Source: Gammaproteobacteria bacterium | GTDB taxonomy: Bacteria > Pseudomonadota > Gammaproteobacteria > JAJDOJ01 | NCBI GenBank assembly: GCA_027030565.1 | Contig: JALVEU010000294.1 | Location: forward strand, 1-21,123 | Direction of reading: 5' to 3' | Length of the DNA stretch: 21,123 nucleotides | In this document: positions 1 through 6,956 of the stretch, one piece after another | How positions within the stretch are numbered: the first letter of the stretch is position 1 | Layout of the letters: each line of letters opens with the position of its first letter | The notes under the pieces: generated by a model | Database searches by the model: none | Told to the model about the DNA's origin: nothing | The model's input: only the letters and a program-made list of their open reading frames with translations | Position numbers and translations under genes: made by a program

Positions 1-431
1 ACCACGCCGGCCAGCACCAGCAACATCAAGGCCCCCAGTAGCAGCCCTTCCCCGCGGCCGAGCACGCCGTTCCAGCTCAGCCCCACCACGAGCAGCATGG
101 CCGCAAGCATCACCGGCAGCTCGCGCTCGAGCACCTGAGAATGCACCGTGAGGGGATGGATCAGGGCGGTGGCGCCCAGGATCAGGGCGATGTTGGCGAT
201 GTTGGAGCCCACTGCATTGCCCAAGGCGAGCTGTGGGTTGCCCTGCCAGGAGGCGATGCCGGAGATGAGCATCTCCGGGGCCGAGGTGCCGAAGCCGACG
301 ATGGTGATTCCGATCACCAGCGGAGAGACACCCAGATTGCGCGCAGTGGCGGCGGCACCGAGTACGAACCGGTCCGCACTCCACACCAAGAGCACGAGCC
401 CGCCCACCAGCGCAGCGATGAATGGCCCCAT
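1..431 (-). CDS. yrbG: YrbG-type calcium/sodium antiporter, N-terminal part (cut by window edge)
   Basis: Reading the minus strand from the ATG at 431 gives 143 residues beginning MGPFIAALVGGLVLLVWSAD and running off the left edge without a stop. The visible part is membrane protein and contains the hallmark alpha-repeat of the Ca2+/cation antiporter family: GFGTSAPEM near residues 46-54, followed by GNAVGSNIANI. These segments form the ion-binding site in this family, whose members exchange Na+ or H+ for Ca2+ across the inner membrane. Only the first of the two alpha-repeats lies in the window. The start is chosen because the family begins directly with the first membrane helix, although no strong ribosome binding site is seen. 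It diverges from the DUF72-like gene at 515. Whether Ca2+ is the real substrate here is inferred from the family. Confidence 0.9.
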   Translation of the reverse strand, partial: MGPFIAALVGGLVLLVWSADRFVLGAAATARNLGVSPLVIGITIVGFGTSAPEMLISGIASWQGNPQLALGNAVGSNIANIALILGATALIHPLTVHSQVLERELPVMLAAMLLVVGLSWNGVLGRGEGLLLGALMLLVLAGV

Positions 432-471
432 CAGTGCTTGATCCAACCGGGATGCGGTCAAAAGACGGGCA

Positions 472-479
472 ATTATACT
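472..479. promoter_or_regulatory. Overlapping divergent -10 elements between yrbG and the DUF72-like gene
   Basis: The minus strand reads a perfect TATAAT at 477-472, about 40 bases upstream of the yrbG ATG. On the plus strand the same bases read TATACT (474-479), 36 bases upstream of the ATG at 515. No good -35 hexamer is found at 16-18 bases on either side, so this is a candidate based on the -10 alone. Confidence 0.35.
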
Positions 480-514
480 CGTTACAGGTCTGTGCACCTG
501 CCGAGGAGGTGCCC

Positions 515-1117
515 ATGGAGCCCTGTGTGGAGATCGCAGCCGTGGGCTGGACGCACCCGGACTGGCTCGGCGGCTACTATCCGCCAGATCTGCCCGAGGA
601 CTGGCGCCTGGCCTACTACGCCAACGAGTATCGGGCCGTACTGGTGCCCGCCCCGGTGCTCGACCGCGCCGGAGTGGAGTCGGTATCCCGCTGGTGCGGC
701 GAGGTGCCCGAGCGCTTTCGCTTCTATTTCGAGCTGGAGGACGCCTTCACCGAGCGCGACGATCGCCGGCTCCTGCTCGATGCGGCAGCCGGATGCCTGG
801 GTGGCTTCGTGCTCGAGGCCTCCCCCGAACGGGCGCCGTGTATCGAACGGGCGCTGGTGCGGCGTTTCCCCGCCACGGACGTGGTCCGGCGCGGCGCGCC
901 GCCGGGCGTGCACCGGCTGTGGATGCCTGGTGTGTCCGGTCCCACGGGACCGGTGGGGTTGGTGCGCTGGCCCGAGCCGCCGCAGCCCGCCGAGCTGCGC
1001 GCACAGCTCGAGGGCTTCGTCGCAGCGAGCGGCGGGGGTGGCACCCTCTTTCTGGACGCCGGGCCAGAGGTGTTGGAGCGCGCGCGCGATCTCCTGCTTG
1101 TGATGGGCTGGCTATAG
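515..1117 (+). CDS. DUF72-like protein (divergent, short)
   Basis: The protein has 200 residues starting MEPCVEIAAVGWTHPDWLGG. The ATG at 515 is preferred over an upstream in-frame ATG at 422 because GAGGAGGT (503-510) lies just before it and the upstream extension overlaps the divergent promoter and yrbG. The N-terminal pattern (VGWTHPDWLGGYYPPDLPED, then WRLAYYANEY) resembles the start of DUF72/YecE TIM-barrel proteins, in which G-W, a W-G-x-YYP stretch and YA-x-x-F/Y recur. The acidic residue that normally follows the first helix of DUF72 proteins is not evident, and the protein is shorter than the usual 230-260 residues, so it is a divergent relative. The biochemical role of DUF72 is unknown. 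Its stop codon overlaps that of the convergent marC-like gene. Confidence 0.7.
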   Translation: MEPCVEIAAVGWTHPDWLGGYYPPDLPEDWRLAYYANEYRAVLVPAPVLDRAGVESVSRWCGEVPERFRFYFELEDAFTERDDRRLLLDAAAGCLGGFVLEASPERAPCIERALVRRFPATDVVRRGAPPGVHRLWMPGVSGPTGPVGLVRWPEPPQPAELRAQLEGFVAASGGGGTLFLDAGPEVLERARDLLLVMGWL

Positions 1118-1735
1118 ACGCAGACCGCCACGCAGCCCGTCCAGCACGTACTGCACCGCCAGTGCGGCGAGCAGCAGCCCGAGGAGTCGGGTCACCACGT
1201 TGGCACCCGTTTCGCCCAGCAGCCTGGCCAGTCGGGCGGCGGCCAGCAGGGCGCCCAGGGTCACCAGCATCACCAGGCCGATGACGGCCAGGGATCCCAT
1301 TGCCGGCAGTCGCATCTGGCGGTCCGTGGCCATGAGGATGACGGTGGTGATGGCCCCAGGGCCGGCCAACAATGGAAAAGCGAGGGGGAACACGGACAGA
1401 TCCGCCTTGTGGGCCGCCTCGGCGGTCTCGGCATCGGTGGTGGTCCGGAGTCCGGAAGGACGCACCAGCACCATGTCCAGCGCCAGGATGAACAGCAGGA
1501 TGCCACCGGCGATGCGAAAGGCGTCGATGCCGATGCCGAGGGCCTCCAGGAGTTGTTGGCCCACGACAAAGAACAGCACCAGGATGCCCGAGGACACGGC
1601 CACCCCCTTGACAGCCATGTGCCGGCAGGCCTGCAGGGGGTGCGTGTGGCTCATGGCCGCATAGGTGACGGCCACACCGATGGGATCCACCACCACGAAC
1701 AGGGTGAGGAACGCCGCGAGCCACGAATCAGTCAT
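1112..1735 (-). CDS. MarC family (UPF0056) inner-membrane protein
   Basis: The protein has 207 residues starting MTDSWLAAFLTLFVVVDPIG. It has about six hydrophobic helices and the family signatures: an N-terminal LFVVVDPIG, a central FPLAFPLLAGPGAITTVILM and a C-terminal RLLGLLLAALAVQYVLDGLR. MarC proteins are integral inner-membrane proteins of uncertain function; the original link to multiple antibiotic resistance in E. coli was withdrawn. The ATG at 1735 is chosen because family members begin just before the first helix. A GTG seven codons upstream (1756) sits at the base of a strong hairpin and is less likely. No good ribosome binding site is visible. The gene converges on the DUF72-like gene, the two stops sharing CTATAG. 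Confidence 0.88.
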   Translation of the reverse strand: MTDSWLAAFLTLFVVVDPIGVAVTYAAMSHTHPLQACRHMAVKGVAVSSGILVLFFVVGQQLLEALGIGIDAFRIAGGILLFILALDMVLVRPSGLRTTTDAETAEAAHKADLSVFPLAFPLLAGPGAITTVILMATDRQMRLPAMGSLAVIGLVMLVTLGALLAAARLARLLGETGANVVTRLLGLLLAALAVQYVLDGLRGGLRL

Positions 1736-1755
1736 CGGTCCGGGTATTACACACA

Positions 1756-1790
1756 CGCAGGGCGCGGCCGTGCACCGGCCGCGCCCTGCG
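1756..1790 (-). terminator. Perfect 15-bp stem hairpin, candidate terminator or mRNA-stabilising structure
   Basis: Bases 1756-1770 pair perfectly with 1776-1790 around the loop TGCAC (1771-1775), giving 15 uninterrupted pairs of which 14 are G-C. On the minus strand the stem is followed by TGTGTGTAATA, a weak T-rich tail. It lies between the stop of the secreted Gly/Pro/Tyr-rich gene and the marC-like start, both read on the minus strand. Confidence 0.5.
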
Positions 1791-1793
1791 CGG

Positions 1794-1823
1794 CGGGCAC
1801 GGGACCCCGGGGTCCCGTGCCCG
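1794..1823. repeat. Perfect 30-bp palindrome
   Basis: Bases 1794-1808 are the exact reverse complement of 1809-1823 (arm CGGGCACGGGACCCC), with no spacer. It stands three bases from the hairpin at 1756-1790. Neither side has a T-tract, so it is not a textbook intrinsic terminator. It could act with its neighbour as a transcript 3' end, or be a mobile palindromic repeat. Confidence 0.6.
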
Positions 1824-1846
1824 TCTGCTCCTGGCCTTGGGCGCCG

Positions 1847-2353
1847 TCAGCGAATGCCGCCGGGCCCCCCGTAGTAGCCGCCTCGGGGCGGCGGGCCACC
1901 ACGGCGGCCCCCATAGGGTGGCGTGCCGTAACTCGGAGCGCCGCCGCCGTAGCCGTAACCGGGGGCCCCATAGCCACCGCCGCCGGCTGGTGGGGTGCCA
2001 TAGCCGCCGCCTGCCGGGGGCCCATAGGCCGAAGAGCCCGGAGGGGGTGGCGCGCTCTCGCCGGTCTCGCCGGCGGGTGGGGGTGGGGTGTACCCCCCGG
2101 CCCCGGGGCCGTAACCCTGACCATAGGCACCGGGAGGTGGCCCACCGTATCCGGGACCGCCGTATCCGTAGCGCGGACCAGGGCCGTAACCGGGGCCCCG
2201 GCCGTAACCGGGCCCATAGTCGTGGTCGTCGCCGCCGAACCACTTGGACGGATTCATCATGTTGCCCATGTCGAAGGCTTGGGCGGGCATGGAGAGCACG
2301 GCACTGCCCAGGGCCAGTGTCGCGTAGAACGCTGTGAGTTTCTTCAAGTGCAT
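1847..2353 (-). CDS. Secreted Gly/Pro/Tyr-rich low-complexity protein (MMNPSKWFGG type)
   Basis: The protein has 168 residues. MHLKKLTAFYATLALGSAVL followed by SMPAQAFDMG is a Sec signal peptide with a likely cut after AQA. A short conserved-looking block, MGNMMNPSKWFGGDDHDY, follows, and the rest is built almost wholly of G, P, Y, A and R (YGPGYG, GYGPGPRYGYGG, GGPPPGAYGQGYGPG and similar). The ATG at 2353 is chosen for the signal peptide and an AGGA about 10 bases upstream; the longer frame upstream is promoter DNA. MMNPSKWFG proteins are recalled from halo-alkaliphilic gammaproteobacteria, without known function. The tail looks disordered and could suit a surface or matrix role, which is speculation. 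A candidate promoter lies at 2532-2561. Confidence 0.8.
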   Translation of the reverse strand: MHLKKLTAFYATLALGSAVLSMPAQAFDMGNMMNPSKWFGGDDHDYGPGYGRGPGYGPGPRYGYGGPGYGGPPPGAYGQGYGPGAGGYTPPPPAGETGESAPPPPGSSAYGPPAGGGYGTPPAGGGGYGAPGYGYGGGAPSYGTPPYGGRRGGPPPRGGYYGGPGGIR

Positions 2354-2531
2354 GAATAGGATTCCTGAGTGGAGGTGGAAAACCGCGCGTGCGCCCCGGA
2401 AACGGCCGGTGGTCAAGACTCCGGTGGAGATGCCGGTTGAGGCAACACGGGTCGCATGGGGTCGCGTTTGCGCATCGGGCCGACGCTTTCGAGGGACTCC
2501 GCACAGGGAGGGATCGAGGCGTAGCCCCGTA

Positions 2532-2561
2532 ACTATAAAGATCCCATCCTTACCGCTGCAA
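2532..2561 (-). promoter_or_regulatory. Candidate sigma-70 promoter of the secreted Gly/Pro/Tyr-rich gene
   Basis: On the minus strand TTGCAG (2561-2556) and TATAGT (2537-2532) are separated by 18 bases. The predicted transcript would have a leader of roughly 170 bases before the ATG at 2353; no other gene was recognised in that leader. Confidence 0.35.
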
Positions 2562-2566
2562 GCGAA

Positions 2567-2583
2567 ACGGCCATCGTGGCCGT
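2567..2583 (-). terminator. Candidate terminator after the HMA-like gene
   Basis: ACGGCCA pairs with TGGCCGT (7 pairs, 3-base loop), followed on the minus strand by TTTCGCTT. It lies about 40 bases beyond the stop of the gene at 2624-2845. The T-tract is interrupted, so termination is uncertain. Confidence 0.3.
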
Positions 2584-2623
2584 CGCGTGGCGTGTCCGCC
2601 ACCGAACGGACGACCCCGGGGTT

Positions 2624-2845
2624 TCAGCAGGCCGTGACGTCGGGATGCATGCCGTGACGCTCCAGGCGGTCCATGAACTCGACGGGGTGGGCCGCCATCG
2701 GATCGTACTCCACGACCAGGTCATGGGGCTCGCGCAGGCTCAGCTCCACGTCTTCCACGCCCTGCAGGGCCATGAGCTCGGCGCGTACCGTGGCCAGCGA
2801 TTCGGGTTCCAGGGCTTCGTGGATATGGATGTGTACGCAATGCAT
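2624..2845 (-). CDS. Small HMA-like ferredoxin-fold protein without CxxC
   Basis: The protein has 73 residues starting MHCVHIHIHEALEPESLATV. A perfect GGAGGTGA ribosome binding site precedes the ATG, and a good promoter lies at 2882-2910, so this is a real small gene. The pattern of strand, helix (residues 14-27), GVEDVELSL strand, VVEYDP strand, helix (VEFMDRLERHGM) and a final short strand matches the heavy-metal-associated fold, including the loop before the GVEDV strand seen in copper chaperones. The metal-binding CxxC is absent. The N-terminus instead carries Cys3 and His at 2, 5, 7 and 9, and the last residue is Cys. A metal-related role is possible but unproven; the fold assignment is by pattern. 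Confidence 0.75.
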   Translation of the reverse strand: MHCVHIHIHEALEPESLATVRAELMALQGVEDVELSLREPHDLVVEYDPMAAHPVEFMDRLERHGMHPDVTAC

Positions 2846-2881
2846 GGCTCACCTCCATCGATGTGTGGACTACCCGTACTG

Positions 2882-2910
2882 GCTATAGATCATGGAACGG
2901 AGCCGGTCAA
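2882..2910 (-). promoter_or_regulatory. Sigma-70 promoter of the small HMA-like gene
   Basis: On the minus strand TTGACC (2910-2905) and TATAGC (2887-2882) are separated by exactly 17 bases. The -35 overlaps the stop codon of the upstream GGDEF-EAL gene, so the small gene can be transcribed independently. Confidence 0.55.
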
Positions 2911-5180
2911 GTTGAGCGTGTTCGGCGCTCGGCGGCGCGGGGCGCGGCCATGTCGGTGAGCAGGCGGGGCACCTCGGCGGCCGGCACCGGCGGGGCGAAG
3001 AGGTAGCCCTGCAGGTAGTCACAGCCCCGAGCCTCCAGCATGCCGCGCTGGGCCACCGTCTCCACCCCTTCGGCGGTGATGGTGAGGCCCAGGGCGTGGC
3101 CCAGGGCCACGGTGGCCTCGACGATGGCCGCGTCGCTGGGATCCGCCGCCACGCCGCGCACGAACGAGCGGTCGATCTTCAGCTTGGTGAGCGGGAGCCG
3201 CTTGAGCTGGGCCATGGAGGAAAAGCCGGTGCCGAAATCGTCCATGGCCAGACGCACCCCGATCTCGCACATGGGGCCCAGCTCGGCCTCGGCGATGCTG
3301 CCGTGCTCCATGATCAGGCTCTCGGTGATCTCCAGCTCCAGCTGGTGGGCGGGGAAACCGGTCTCGCTCAACAGCCTGCGCAGCTTCTGCGCACAATCTC
3401 CCTGCAGCTGTGAGGGGGACAGGTTCACCGCCAGCACGAAGTCGGTGAGGCCGGCGCGTCGCCAGGCGCTGCCCTGGAGGCACGCATTGTAGGTGACCCA
3501 GTAGCCGAGCTCGTGGATGAGGCCGATCTCCTCGGCCAGCGGGACGAACTCGCCCGGCGAGACCAGGCCACGCTCCGGATGGTGCCAGCGTACCAAGGCC
3601 TCGACCCCCGCGGGCCTCCCGCTGCCGGCCTCGTAAAAGGGCTGGTAGTGCAGCACGAACTGCTCTTCGTCCAAGGCCCGACGCAGCTCGGCCTCCAGGG
3701 CCACGCGGTTGCGCACCGAGGTGGTCATGGTGGGGGCGTAGCGCTCCGCCCGATTGCGACCGTTTTTCTTGGCCTCGTACATGGCGGCGTCGGCGTGCTG
3801 GAGCAGGCTCGCGCTGTCGGCCCCGTGCCGAGGGAAATAGCTGATGCCGATACTGGTGGTGACGACGAAGCGCTGACCACCCAGGTCGAAGGGCTGCCGG
3901 AACGCCTCCAGGATCTTGTCGGCCACCCGCAGCGCCGCGTCGGGATCCGCGCCGGGATCCATCAGGACCACAAACTCGTCACCACCGAGCCGTGCCACCA
4001 CGTCCTGGGCGCGCATGCAGGCCCGCAGCCGGTCGGCGGCCTGCTGAAGCAGCTGGTCGCCGGCGTGGTGGCCGAGGGAGTCGTTGATGTTCTTGAACCG
4101 GTCCAGGTCCAGGAACAGGACGGCCAGGTGCCTGGAACCGCCGGCCGCCTGGGCCAGGGCGGCCTCCAGTTGGTCGCTGAAATAGGTGCGGTTGGGCAGC
4201 CCGGTCAGCGCGTCGTGATGGGCCAGCTCCCAGAGCCGCATCTCGGAGGACTTGATGTGACTGGCGTCGGTGAACACCGACACGTAATGGGCCACCTGGC
4301 CCTCCTCGTCGCGGAGCGCCTTCACGCTCAAGAACTGGGGATAGACTTCACCGTTCTTGCGTCGATTCCAGACTTCGCCGCGCCACTGACCATCCTGTTC
4401 CAATGCCTTCCAGAAGTCCCGGTAGAACGCCTCTCCGTGGCGTCCGGAACGCAACAGGGCGGGTGTCTTGCCCAGCACTTCGTCCGCACTGTAGCCGGTG
4501 ATGCGCGTGAACGAGGCGTTGACCTGGATGATGCGGCACTGCGCATCGGTGATCATCACCCCTTCATCCATGTGTTCCAGGGCGGTGGCGGCGAGCAGCA
4601 GGCGCTGTTCCAGGGCCTGGCCGCGGAGCACGATGCCGGCCAGGTGCGCGCCCACGTCCAGGAGCCGGCGGTCGAAGGCAGACGGGCGGCGCGGCTTGAA
4701 GCTACTGAGCGCGAAGGAGCCGAGGATCCCGACGTCCGGGATCCGGATGGGCATGGACCAACAGGCGCGCAGGCCCAATGCCTCGGCCGTCTCGAGCAGA
4801 GGCGCCCAGCGCAAGTCGGTGCGCACGTCCTCCACGAACACCGGCTCGCCCAGGTGTACGGCAGTCCCGCAGGAGCCGGCCTGCGGTCCCGGACGAAGGC
4901 CGTCGAGCCGGGTGACCGCCTCGGGCGGGAGGCTGGGCGCGGCACACACCTTGAGAGTGGACCCCGTGGCGTCGAAGACCATCACCGTGGCCACGAAGTG
5001 GGGCAGAAGGGCCTCGGCCTTTCGGCAGAGCTCGTCGAGGACCCGCCGAGGATCCTCATGCGCGGCCAGCTTTTCCAGGATGCACTGCTGCAGTTCGAGC
5101 AGTTTCTCCAGCGCCTCGCCTTCCGAGCGTGGTGCCGCCTTCTGTTCCGTGATCTGTAACGCTGGTGTTCCTTTGTCCAA
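2907..5180 (-). CDS. GAF-PAS-GGDEF-EAL cyclic-di-GMP synthase/phosphodiesterase
   Basis: The protein has 757 residues and no membrane segment. A short coiled helix (about 20-40) leads to a GAF domain (about 40-190, with AGSCGTAVHLGEPVFVEDV), a PAS domain (about 195-315, with VNASFTRITGYSADEVLG), a GGDEF domain (about 318-480) and an EAL domain (about 490-745). GGDEF is intact at 399-403, and R390-x-x-D393 five residues before it forms a canonical inhibitory I-site. EAL is intact at 527-529, with ELEITES (615-621), DDFGTG (647-652), KID, AEGVET and QGY. Both diguanylate cyclase and phosphodiesterase activity are therefore possible; the net direction cannot be read. The start is TTG at 5180, the first possible start in the frame, with a weak ribosome binding site. 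The GAF and PAS domains should sense a soluble cytoplasmic signal. Confidence 0.93.
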   Translation of the reverse strand: MDKGTPALQITEQKAAPRSEGEALEKLLELQQCILEKLAAHEDPRRVLDELCRKAEALLPHFVATVMVFDATGSTLKVCAAPSLPPEAVTRLDGLRPGPQAGSCGTAVHLGEPVFVEDVRTDLRWAPLLETAEALGLRACWSMPIRIPDVGILGSFALSSFKPRRPSAFDRRLLDVGAHLAGIVLRGQALEQRLLLAATALEHMDEGVMITDAQCRIIQVNASFTRITGYSADEVLGKTPALLRSGRHGEAFYRDFWKALEQDGQWRGEVWNRRKNGEVYPQFLSVKALRDEEGQVAHYVSVFTDASHIKSSEMRLWELAHHDALTGLPNRTYFSDQLEAALAQAAGGSRHLAVLFLDLDRFKNINDSLGHHAGDQLLQQAADRLRACMRAQDVVARLGGDEFVVLMDPGADPDAALRVADKILEAFRQPFDLGGQRFVVTTSIGISYFPRHGADSASLLQHADAAMYEAKKNGRNRAERYAPTMTTSVRNRVALEAELRRALDEEQFVLHYQPFYEAGSGRPAGVEALVRWHHPERGLVSPGEFVPLAEEIGLIHELGYWVTYNACLQGSAWRRAGLTDFVLAVNLSPSQLQGDCAQKLRRLLSETGFPAHQLELEITESLIMEHGSIAEAELGPMCEIGVRLAMDDFGTGFSSMAQLKRLPLTKLKIDRSFVRGVAADPSDAAIVEATVALGHALGLTITAEGVETVAQRGMLEARGCDYLQGYLFAPPVPAAEVPRLLTDMAAPRAAERRTRST

Positions 5181-5451
5181 TGCGGAGTCCCCACGCTACG
5201 CTCGGACGGCTGGCGGGCGGGGTCGGCGCCCGCGGCGCCACCGAACCGCTCGTTCCCGGGTGCACCAGCCAGCGGGGGAGGGCGCGGCGCAGGCTCCCGG
5301 ACGTCCGAGAATACCCAAAATCGCCCGGCTGTGCCGGTAATACCCGACAAAGGGGAGGGCGGCCGGTACCATGCGCCGGCCGGGCTTGAAAGCCCGGGCA
5401 CGATCCCCACACTGATCCACAGAAGACGGGCGTGCAACCCGGTGGTGATCC
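5181..5451. promoter_or_regulatory. Divergent intergenic region between the GGDEF-EAL and GH130 genes
   Basis: This 271-base region holds no convincing gene. It contains a hairpin (CCGGGCTT/AAGCCCGG, 5380-5397) about 55 bases before the GH130 start, and a direct repeat AATACCC at 5310-5316 and 5339-5345. TTGAAA at 5386-5391 could be a -35 for the GH130 gene but lacks a good -10 at the right distance. Promoters for both genes must lie here, but none is clear. Confidence 0.3.
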
Positions 5452-6927
5452 ATGGCCCTGGAGATTCCCGTCGAGCGGCTGCCCATCGTGCTGGGGCCCG
5501 ATCCCCAGCGAGTCCTGTTCCGCCCCTTCGATCCGGCCGACGAGCTGCGTTGCAGCCGGATCTTCGGGCGTGTGGCCGGCATGGGCGATGCCGAGGTGCG
5601 TGCAGAGCTGGCCGCGACGCTGGAGGCGTTCGGGCAACGACACGCGCGTTTTCGCCAGATGCTGCTCTATCGCTACCGGCAGGTGCGCGGCTGCGCGCTC
5701 ACGGACGAGGAGCCGGACGAGGCACGCCGACTGCTGATCGGGGCCTACTTCACGCAGGAATACGCGCTGGAGTCCTCGGCACTGTTCAACCCCTCCATGG
5801 TGTGGCATCCGGACCAGTCGGGCCTGGCCCGCGGCGAGCGGCGGTTCGTCCTCAGCCTCCGGGCGCTGGGCGAGGGGCATCTGTCCTGCATCGGCTTTCG
5901 TTCCGGGGTGGCGGACGGCAACGGCGATCTGCGCCTGGACCCGGTCACACCCACGGTGAGCGTCCCGCAGGCGCATCCGAACCCGAGCTACGACAAACGG
6001 CTGTTCCGCCAGAAGCTGGCGGAGCTCGATCTGTGGGGCGCGTTCGCCAGCGAGGTGCTGGCAGGACTGCCCGAGCGTTTCACATTGCAGGCACTGCAAG
6101 ACCAGACCGAGGCCGTACTGCGGCGTAGCCGCGGCCTGGTGCACGAGGCCGAAGCGCTGGCACAGGGCATCCTGGCGCTGGCGCAGGCCAACTATCAGAT
6201 GCGGTTCCCCCCGGAGCTGCCGCTTTCCGCGCGCATCATCTATCCGGCCACCCCGGCCGAGCGCAAGGGGATCGAGGATGCCCGCTTCGTGGCCTTCCGC
6301 GACGATGACGGTTCGTTGACCTACTACGCCACCTACACGGCCTGGGACGGCTCGGTGTTCTTTCCCCAGCTCCTGGAGACGCGCGACTTTCTGCGTTTCC
6401 GTAGCAGCACGCTCAACGGCCCCGAGGTGCGCAACAAGGGCTTTGCGTTGTTTCCCCGCCGCATCAAGGGGCGCTATGCGATGCTCGGGCGTCAGGACGG
6501 CGAGAACCTCTATTTGATGTACTCGGACAACGTCCACTTCTGGTACCGCAAGACACTGCTGGCCCGGCCCACGCATCCCTGGGAATACGTGCAGATCGGC
6601 AACTGCGGCTCCCCCATCGAGACCTCCGCGGGCTGGCTGGTGCTCACCCATGGCGTGGGCGCCATGCGCCGCTACGCCATCGGGGCCATGCTGTTGGACC
6701 TGGACGATCCCTCGCGTGTCATCGGGCGCCTGCCCGAGCCACTGATCGCACCCAACGAGAACGAACGCGAGGGCTACGTGCCCAACGTGGTCTACAGCTG
6801 TGGCGGTCAAGTCCATGCCGGATGGCTGATCCTGCCCTATGCCATGGCCGACTATGCCACCACGTTCGCACGCATCGACCTGGAGGCGCTGCTCCAGGTC
6901 CTGCTCCGTCATCCCCCGAAACCGTAA
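5452..6927 (+). CDS. Glycoside hydrolase family 130 protein (mannoside phosphorylase-like)
   Basis: The protein has 491 residues starting MALEIPVERLPIVLGPDPQR, without a signal peptide, so cytoplasmic. GH130 features run in order: NPSMVWHPD (about 113-121), IEDARFV with the presumed catalytic acid Asp276, FPRRIKGRYAMLGRQDG (about 334-350), SPIETSAGWLVLTHGVG (about 387-403) with a His of the phosphate site, GAMLLDLDDPSRVIGRLPEP, and EGYVPNVVYSCG. GH130 enzymes are inverting phosphorylases (some hydrolases) of beta-1,2- or beta-1,4-mannosides, releasing mannose 1-phosphate. A helical stretch at about 180-250 resembles that of the longer GH130 members. The exact substrate cannot be read. The GT4 gene follows after 29 bases, suggesting an operon in which one protein builds and the other remodels the same glycan. 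Confidence 0.9.
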   Translation: MALEIPVERLPIVLGPDPQRVLFRPFDPADELRCSRIFGRVAGMGDAEVRAELAATLEAFGQRHARFRQMLLYRYRQVRGCALTDEEPDEARRLLIGAYFTQEYALESSALFNPSMVWHPDQSGLARGERRFVLSLRALGEGHLSCIGFRSGVADGNGDLRLDPVTPTVSVPQAHPNPSYDKRLFRQKLAELDLWGAFASEVLAGLPERFTLQALQDQTEAVLRRSRGLVHEAEALAQGILALAQANYQMRFPPELPLSARIIYPATPAERKGIEDARFVAFRDDDGSLTYYATYTAWDGSVFFPQLLETRDFLRFRSSTLNGPEVRNKGFALFPRRIKGRYAMLGRQDGENLYLMYSDNVHFWYRKTLLARPTHPWEYVQIGNCGSPIETSAGWLVLTHGVGAMRRYAIGAMLLDLDDPSRVIGRLPEPLIAPNENEREGYVPNVVYSCGGQVHAGWLILPYAMADYATTFARIDLEALLQVLLRHPPKP

Positions 6928-6956
6928 TCCCGCAGTCCCTGCAGAGGTGTTGAATC

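Noticed and set aside
1736..1756. GTG at 1756 as the start of the marC-like gene
   Set aside because: It sits at the foot of a 15-bp hairpin, and the seven extra residues precede the usual N-terminus of the family.
1772..1775. Tandem hairpins as CRISPR repeats
   Set aside because: There are only two unlike palindromes, no spacers and no cas genes.
3513..5159. 548-codon open frame on the plus strand
   Set aside because: It is antisense to the clear GAF-PAS-GGDEF-EAL gene and its translation is low-complexity without motifs.
5056..6912. 618-codon open frame on the minus strand
   Set aside because: It lies antisense to the GH130 gene and runs into the GGDEF-EAL gene. It has no recognisable domain, and long antisense frames are expected at this G+C content.
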